From positions 1-9,704 of the forward strand of contig JBMHCC010000030.1 of assembly GCA_049890115.1 (NCBI GenBank): a stretch of DNA of 9,704 nt. The letters are read 5' to 3'. Below are positions 6,817-9,704 of the stretch, in pieces. The notes beneath the pieces are model-generated. The model had not been told where the DNA came from and searched no databases. It worked only from the letters and a program-made list of their open reading frames with translations. How positions within the stretch are numbered: position 1 is the stretch's first letter; each line of letters starts with the position of its first letter. The stretch is from UBA685 sp049890115 (GTDB taxonomy: Bacteria > Pseudomonadota > Alphaproteobacteria > Puniceispirillales > Puniceispirillaceae). The position numbers and the translations under genes are program-made.

Positions 6817-6835
6817 AAATCACAAAGTCATTCTG

Positions 6836-6863
6836 ATTATAAGATTTCCATGAAAGGAGCAAG
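6836..6863 (-). promoter_or_regulatory. Candidate promoter for metA
   Basis: On the minus strand a perfect TATAAT lies at 6841-6836. A weak CTTGCT lies 16 nt upstream at 6863-6858. The predicted start near 6829 gives a leader of about 65 nt. It sits in the 108-bp gap after the COQ9-family gene, which suggests metA can be transcribed separately from it. Confidence 0.42.
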
Positions 6864-6871
6864 CTGAACGC

Positions 6872-7525
6872 CTAGCGGTATCGCGCACCACCTTTTGCCA
6901 GTAGTGACGAGGCCAGACCTGCCACCTTGCCAAAAACTTGTTTGGCAGGTTCAGTTACCTTTGGAATTTTAGCGCTATCAGCAAGGCGTCTGTCCAAAAA
7001 GGCCATCACCTTTGCCATATCAGCATTATCATCACCCAAAAAGGCAAGCAAGGTTGCGCTATAAATGCCTGCGAGCGTGGCACGTTTTGAATAAAATGAA
7101 AAATCTGTAGATGTATCGCCAGCACAACGCCACATCGCATCAACTGTCCTATAAAGTAAGCTACTTGCTAGGGCGGCATTTTGCGGGGCTGCCAAATATT
7201 TGAGGGTGTTACGAATAGCTTCTTTTTGCGGAATGGCTTGCGTTAATCTGATTTCGATTAGCAGCCTGATTTTCAAATGAGTGCGCTCTGGCAAGGCATC
7301 ATGCGTCTGATAGGCTGCCATCATCGCATCATCAGCCATTTGGCCATAAAAGCTAATAGCATCATTCACTGTCGGGAAAAGCTGTTTCACCTCTATTGCC
7401 TCATAGCCGCAATCAGCCCCTGCCATTGCCAGGCTTTGGTCGCTCCAGCCATCAAAGGGCACATGCTGCAAGACAGCTTCTATGAGTGCTTGTTTTTGCT
7501 GCTCTGTTTGTGATTTGTCGCTCAT
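6872..7525 (-). CDS. COQ9-family ubiquinone biosynthesis protein
   Basis: A 217-residue protein of the COQ9 family, catalogued in bacteria as the 'rpsU-divergently transcribed' family. Eukaryotic COQ9 is a lipid-binding protein with a TetR-like fold that presents quinone intermediates to the hydroxylase COQ7; a similar accessory role here is inferred. The diagnostic core is at about residues 129-160: DAMWRCAGDTSTDFSFYSKR followed by ATLAGIYSATLL, then FLDRRLAD at 176-183. The N-terminal helical region ends in VKQLFP at 46-51. No signal peptide is seen; a C-terminal amphipathic segment (residues 196-212) could touch the membrane. The frame is open to 7711, but that extension reads across the rpsU promoter and lacks family similarity. 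ATG 7523-7525, with GAGAG 4 nt upstream, is preferred. It is divergent from rpsU and upstream of metA, with no terminator visible between. Confidence 0.9.
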   Translation of the reverse strand: MSDKSQTEQQKQALIEAVLQHVPFDGWSDQSLAMAGADCGYEAIEVKQLFPTVNDAISFYGQMADDAMMAAYQTHDALPERTHLKIRLLIEIRLTQAIPQKEAIRNTLKYLAAPQNAALASSLLYRTVDAMWRCAGDTSTDFSFYSKRATLAGIYSATLLAFLGDDNADMAKVMAFLDRRLADSAKIPKVTEPAKQVFGKVAGLASSLLAKGGARYR

Positions 7526-7609
7526 GATGCTCTCATCTGTGATAATTGGGTATGCGCGATGCTCTCTATGATATAGGAAGCATGCCAGCAAAAGTCCATT
7601 ATCTATGAC

Positions 7610-7638
7610 TTTACAAATCGCAAAACAATCTTTATGAT
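7610..7638 (+). promoter_or_regulatory. Promoter for rpsU
   Basis: TTTACA (7610-7615), a 17-nt spacer, and TATGAT (7633-7638) make a good sigma-70-type promoter. The predicted start is near 7645, giving a leader of about 40 nt. It lies in the 160-bp divergent region shared with the COQ9-family gene, for which I see no promoter of similar quality. Confidence 0.65.
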
Positions 7639-7685
7639 TGTGGCTCATTATAACAAACCTAAACCTAGGAAGGATGTGACAGCCC

Positions 7686-7889
7686 GTGTTCGTAGCTGTT
7701 AGAGACAACAATGTTGATCAAGCTCTGCGTGTTCTGAAAAAGAAAATGCAGCGTGAAGGCCTTTTCCGTGAGATGAAGAATCGTCGTGCTTTTGAAAAGC
7801 CGTCTGAGCGTCGCGCAAGAGAAGTAGCCGAATCAACACGCCGTGTGCGCAAATTACAGCGTAAACGTATGGAACGTGAAGGCTTCTAG
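7686..7889 (+). CDS. rpsU: 30S ribosomal protein S21
   Basis: A small basic protein of the 30S subunit, located near the 3' end of 16S rRNA and important for translation initiation. It has 67 residues, normal for alphaproteobacterial S21, with the family signature VAVRDNNVDQALRVLKKKM at about 3-21, then QREGLFREMK, followed by an Arg/Lys-rich helix to the C-terminus. The start is GTG at 7686. An in-frame stop at 7677-7679 leaves no alternative upstream start, and no in-frame ATG lies near enough. The ribosome site AGGAAGGA (7667-7674) is strong but 11 nt from the GTG, a long spacer. It is monocistronic, with its own promoter and a terminator 40 bp downstream, and divergent from the COQ9-family gene, a conserved pairing. 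Confidence 0.96.
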   Translation: MFVAVRDNNVDQALRVLKKKMQREGLFREMKNRRAFEKPSERRAREVAESTRRVRKLQRKRMEREGF

Positions 7890-7926
7890 TCGCGGTTTCA
7901 TAGTCGTCTTATTCATGAATAATTTT

Positions 7927-7966
7927 GAAAAACCGCTTTAGGGGCTTCCCTTTAGCGGTTTTTTTA
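7927..7966 (+). terminator. Rho-independent terminator of rpsU
   Basis: AAACCGCT (7929-7936) pairs with AGCGGTTT (7953-7960). Inside it, GGG (about 7942) pairs with CCC (7948-7950) around a short loop, and a T-run continues to 7965. It lies 40 bp after the rpsU stop and upstream of the pntA promoter region. Confidence 0.9.
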
Positions 7967-8002
7967 TCCCACCTTTATTATTCATCATTAATCTAATTGG
8001 CT

Positions 8003-8022
8003 GTCTTTTTTGTATAAAAGAC
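8003..8022 (+). promoter_or_regulatory. Dyad overlapping a TATAAA box upstream of pntA
   Basis: GTCTTTT (8003-8009) and AAAAGAC (8016-8022) form a perfect 7-bp inverted repeat with a 6-nt centre. It overlaps a TATAAA box at 8013-8018, which is the best -10 candidate for pntA, 42 bp before the start codon. No good -35 is visible at the matching distance. The overlap would suit an operator for a repressor or a site for an activator. Confidence 0.35.
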
Positions 8023-8059
8023 GGCTCATAACATTTCTGTGTTCAGAGGAGAGATGAAC

Positions 8060-9622
8060 ATGAAAATTGGCGCACCTAAAGAACGATATGATGGTGAAGC
8101 ACGTGTTGCGATGACACCTTCATCTGCGCTTGCTTTGCAAAAGCTGGGATTTGACTGCATCATTGAGACAGGCGCCGGACAGGCTGCCCGTTTTTCTGAT
8201 AAGGATTATGAAGATGCTGGCGTTACCATCGCTAAATCAGCAAAATCCCTCTATCAAGATTCTGATATTATTTTAAAAGTTCGCAATCCTGATGATGATG
8301 AAATTGGTCTGTTATCGAAAGATAAGACTCTGATTTGCTGGGCATCACCTGCGCAAAATGAAGCCTTGCTCGACAAGATTTCAGCGACAGGCGCGAATTT
8401 GCTGGCAATGGATATGGTGCCACGCATCAGCCGTGCACAAAAAATGGATGTGCTCTCTTCGATGGCAAATATTGCTGGCTATCGTGCTGTTATCGAAGCT
8501 GGCAATCAATTTGGCCGCTTTTTCACAGGGCAAATCACAGCAGCAGGCAAAGTCCCACCTGCCAAGGTGTTGGTTATCGGTGCTGGTGTTGCTGGCCTAG
8601 CAGCCATTGGTACAGCTCAGTCATTGGGTGCCATTGTTCGGGCATTTGATGTGCGTCCTGAAGTAGCAGAGCAAATCGAATCAATGGGTGCTGAATTCCT
8701 AATGTTGGAATTTGACGAAGATGGCTCTGGTGAAGGTGGTTATGCTAAACCTGCCTCTGCTGAATTTATTGAAAAAGAAATGGCCTTGTTCCGTGAACAG
8801 GCGCCAGAGATTGATATTGTCATCACCACAGCTTTGATCCCTGGGCGGCCTGCACCAAAATTATGGCCAGCTGAAATGGTTGCGCTGATGAAGCCAGGCT
8901 CTGTTGTGGTTGATTTAGCTGCAGAACAAGGTGGTAATTGTGACCTGACCAAAGCAGGTGAAATAATCGAAACAGATAATGGCGTCAAAGTCGTTGGCTA
9001 TACCGATTTCCCAAGCCGTATGGCAACACAAGCTTCAAATCTTTACGCAACTAATCTGCGTCATATGATAGATGATCTGACACCTGAAAAAGATGGCCAG
9101 ATCAACATCAATATGGAAGATGATGTTATCCGCGGTGTGACAGCTATTCATCAGGGTGAAATTACTTTCCCGCCGCCGCCGCCGAAAATTCAAGCAATTG
9201 GCAAGCCACAAGCAGAAGCACCAAAAGAGCTAAGTGCTGAAGAGCTAAAGGCAGCAGAAATGGCAGCCTTGCGCAAAACTGGTCAACGCCAAACAGGCTT
9301 GCTAATAGCAGGTGGTTTATTGATGCTGGTCATTGGTAATTATGCCCCTGCCAGCTTTATGCAGCATTTCATCGTCTTTGCGCTATCTTGCTTTGTTGGC
9401 TTTCAGGTTATTTGGAATGTCAGCCATGCGCTTCACACACCTTTGATGGCTGTTACAAATGCTATCTCAGGTATCATTATTCTGGGTGCTCTATTGCAAA
9501 TCCAGTCATCAAGCTGGATTGTCTGGCTGCTTGCTGGCATTTCTGTTCTGATTGCAACCATTAATATTGTTGGCGGATTTATGGTTACACGCCGCATGCT
9601 TGCCATGTTCCAAAAGAGCTAG
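8060..9622 (+). CDS. pntA: Proton-translocating NAD(P)+ transhydrogenase, alpha subunit
   Basis: With PntB it forms the inner-membrane transhydrogenase that uses the proton gradient to drive hydride transfer from NADH to NADP+, supplying NADPH. It has 520 residues from the chosen start, near the 510 of E. coli PntA. Domain I (about 1-370) begins MKIGAPKE, carries the NAD(H) loop VIGAGVAGLAA at 172-182, RAFDVRPEV at 194-202, TTALIPGRPAPKL at 256-268 and GYTDFPSRMATQAS at 313-326. A five-proline hinge (371-375) and a charged linker lead to four predicted membrane helices at about 413-430, 434-454, 464-482 and 486-508. Many alphaproteobacteria split this subunit into pntAA and pntAB; here it is one chain. 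GTG 8039 and ATG 8054 are in frame, but AGGAG (8047-8051) sits 8 nt before ATG 8060, and homologues start there. pntB follows 10 bp later. Confidence 0.96.
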   Translation: MKIGAPKERYDGEARVAMTPSSALALQKLGFDCIIETGAGQAARFSDKDYEDAGVTIAKSAKSLYQDSDIILKVRNPDDDEIGLLSKDKTLICWASPAQNEALLDKISATGANLLAMDMVPRISRAQKMDVLSSMANIAGYRAVIEAGNQFGRFFTGQITAAGKVPPAKVLVIGAGVAGLAAIGTAQSLGAIVRAFDVRPEVAEQIESMGAEFLMLEFDEDGSGEGGYAKPASAEFIEKEMALFREQAPEIDIVITTALIPGRPAPKLWPAEMVALMKPGSVVVDLAAEQGGNCDLTKAGEIIETDNGVKVVGYTDFPSRMATQASNLYATNLRHMIDDLTPEKDGQININMEDDVIRGVTAIHQGEITFPPPPPKIQAIGKPQAEAPKELSAEELKAAEMAALRKTGQRQTGLLIAGGLLMLVIGNYAPASFMQHFIVFALSCFVGFQVIWNVSHALHTPLMAVTNAISGIIILGALLQIQSSSWIVWLLAGISVLIATINIVGGFMVTRRMLAMFQKS

Positions 9623-9632
9623 AGGACCGGTT

Positions 9633-9704
9633 ATGGATCAAAATATCGTCACATCTATTTATATCGCCGCTGCTGTCTTATTTATCCTGTCACTTGGGGG
9701 TCTA
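9633..9704 (+). CDS. pntB: NAD(P)+ transhydrogenase, beta subunit (5' fragment)
   Basis: The first 24 codons of the membrane partner of PntA, cut by the right edge. The visible sequence, MDQNIVTSIYIAAAVLFILS followed by LGGL, is the start of the first membrane helix of domain II; YIAAAVLFILSLGGL is the usual PntB N-terminal pattern. A ribosome site AGAGGA at 9621-9626 overlaps the pntA stop codon and lies 6 nt before the ATG, so translation is probably coupled to pntA. The NADP(H)-binding domain III would be downstream and is not seen. Confidence 0.9.
   Translation, partial: MDQNIVTSIYIAAAVLFILSLGGL

Noticed and set aside
6764..6870. SAM-II-type riboswitch upstream of metA (minus strand)
   Set aside because: A GTGATTTG stretch resembles the family core, but I could not find the closing stem or the downstream conserved segment needed for the pseudoknot, so I did not annotate it as a riboswitch.
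7526..7711. N-terminal extension of the COQ9-family protein up to 7711
   Set aside because: It would run through the rpsU promoter and start region, has Cys-rich sequence unlike the family, and an internal ATG with a ribosome site gives the usual protein length.
1..9704. Mobile element, phage, CRISPR, toxin-antitoxin or defence system
   Set aside because: Every substantial open frame is a core metabolic, ribosomal or conserved alphaproteobacterial gene, and I saw no terminal repeats, integrase, spacer array or compositional break.

Overview
The window looks like an ordinary core-genome stretch from a free-living, moderately AT-leaning alphaproteobacterium. Base composition was judged by eye, not counted. 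The lineage call rests on families and neighbourhoods typical of Alphaproteobacteria: a DUF1013/TrcR protein, a DUF1192 protein, a DUF465 protein ahead of purE-purK, and a COQ9-family gene divergent from rpsU. A marine SAR116-like or Rhodospirillales-like organism would fit, but that is a guess. I saw no rRNA, tRNA, insertion sequence, phage gene, CRISPR array or attachment site.

Left part (1-1815): a minus-strand pair, DUF1192 then bdhA (3-hydroxybutyrate dehydrogenase, cut off by the left edge), faces a plus-strand trcR. The intergenic region holds two divergent promoters that appear to share one palindromic TTGCAA hexamer, followed by a long trcR leader with a hairpin. A bidirectional terminator separates trcR from the convergent prpE.

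Centre (1837-6763): prpE (propionyl-CoA synthetase, minus) is divergent from a plus-strand run of DUF465, purE and purK, the last two being consecutive enzymes in purine synthesis (AIR to CAIR). purK converges on metA (minus), and the two reading frames overlap by 46 bp with no visible terminator. MetA carries Glu at position 111, which marks acetyl-CoA rather than succinyl-CoA use.

Right part (6764-9704): a COQ9-family ubiquinone-biosynthesis gene (minus) is divergent from rpsU (plus, GTG start, clear promoter and terminator). Then comes pntA, encoding a full-length transhydrogenase alpha subunit with the NAD(H)-binding domain and four membrane helices in one chain, followed by the first 24 codons of pntB.

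Together the genes cover short-chain acyl metabolism (bdhA, prpE), purine and methionine synthesis, respiratory quinone synthesis, NADPH supply, translation and cell-cycle-linked transcription. I found no convincing undescribed multi-gene system. The points worth a second look are regulatory arrangements: the shared -35 hexamer, the leader hairpins of trcR and metA, the purK/metA overlap, and dyads in two promoter regions. Several starts were moved inward from the longest open frame using ribosome binding sites and family N-termini (prpE, DUF465, purE, purK, COQ9, pntA).
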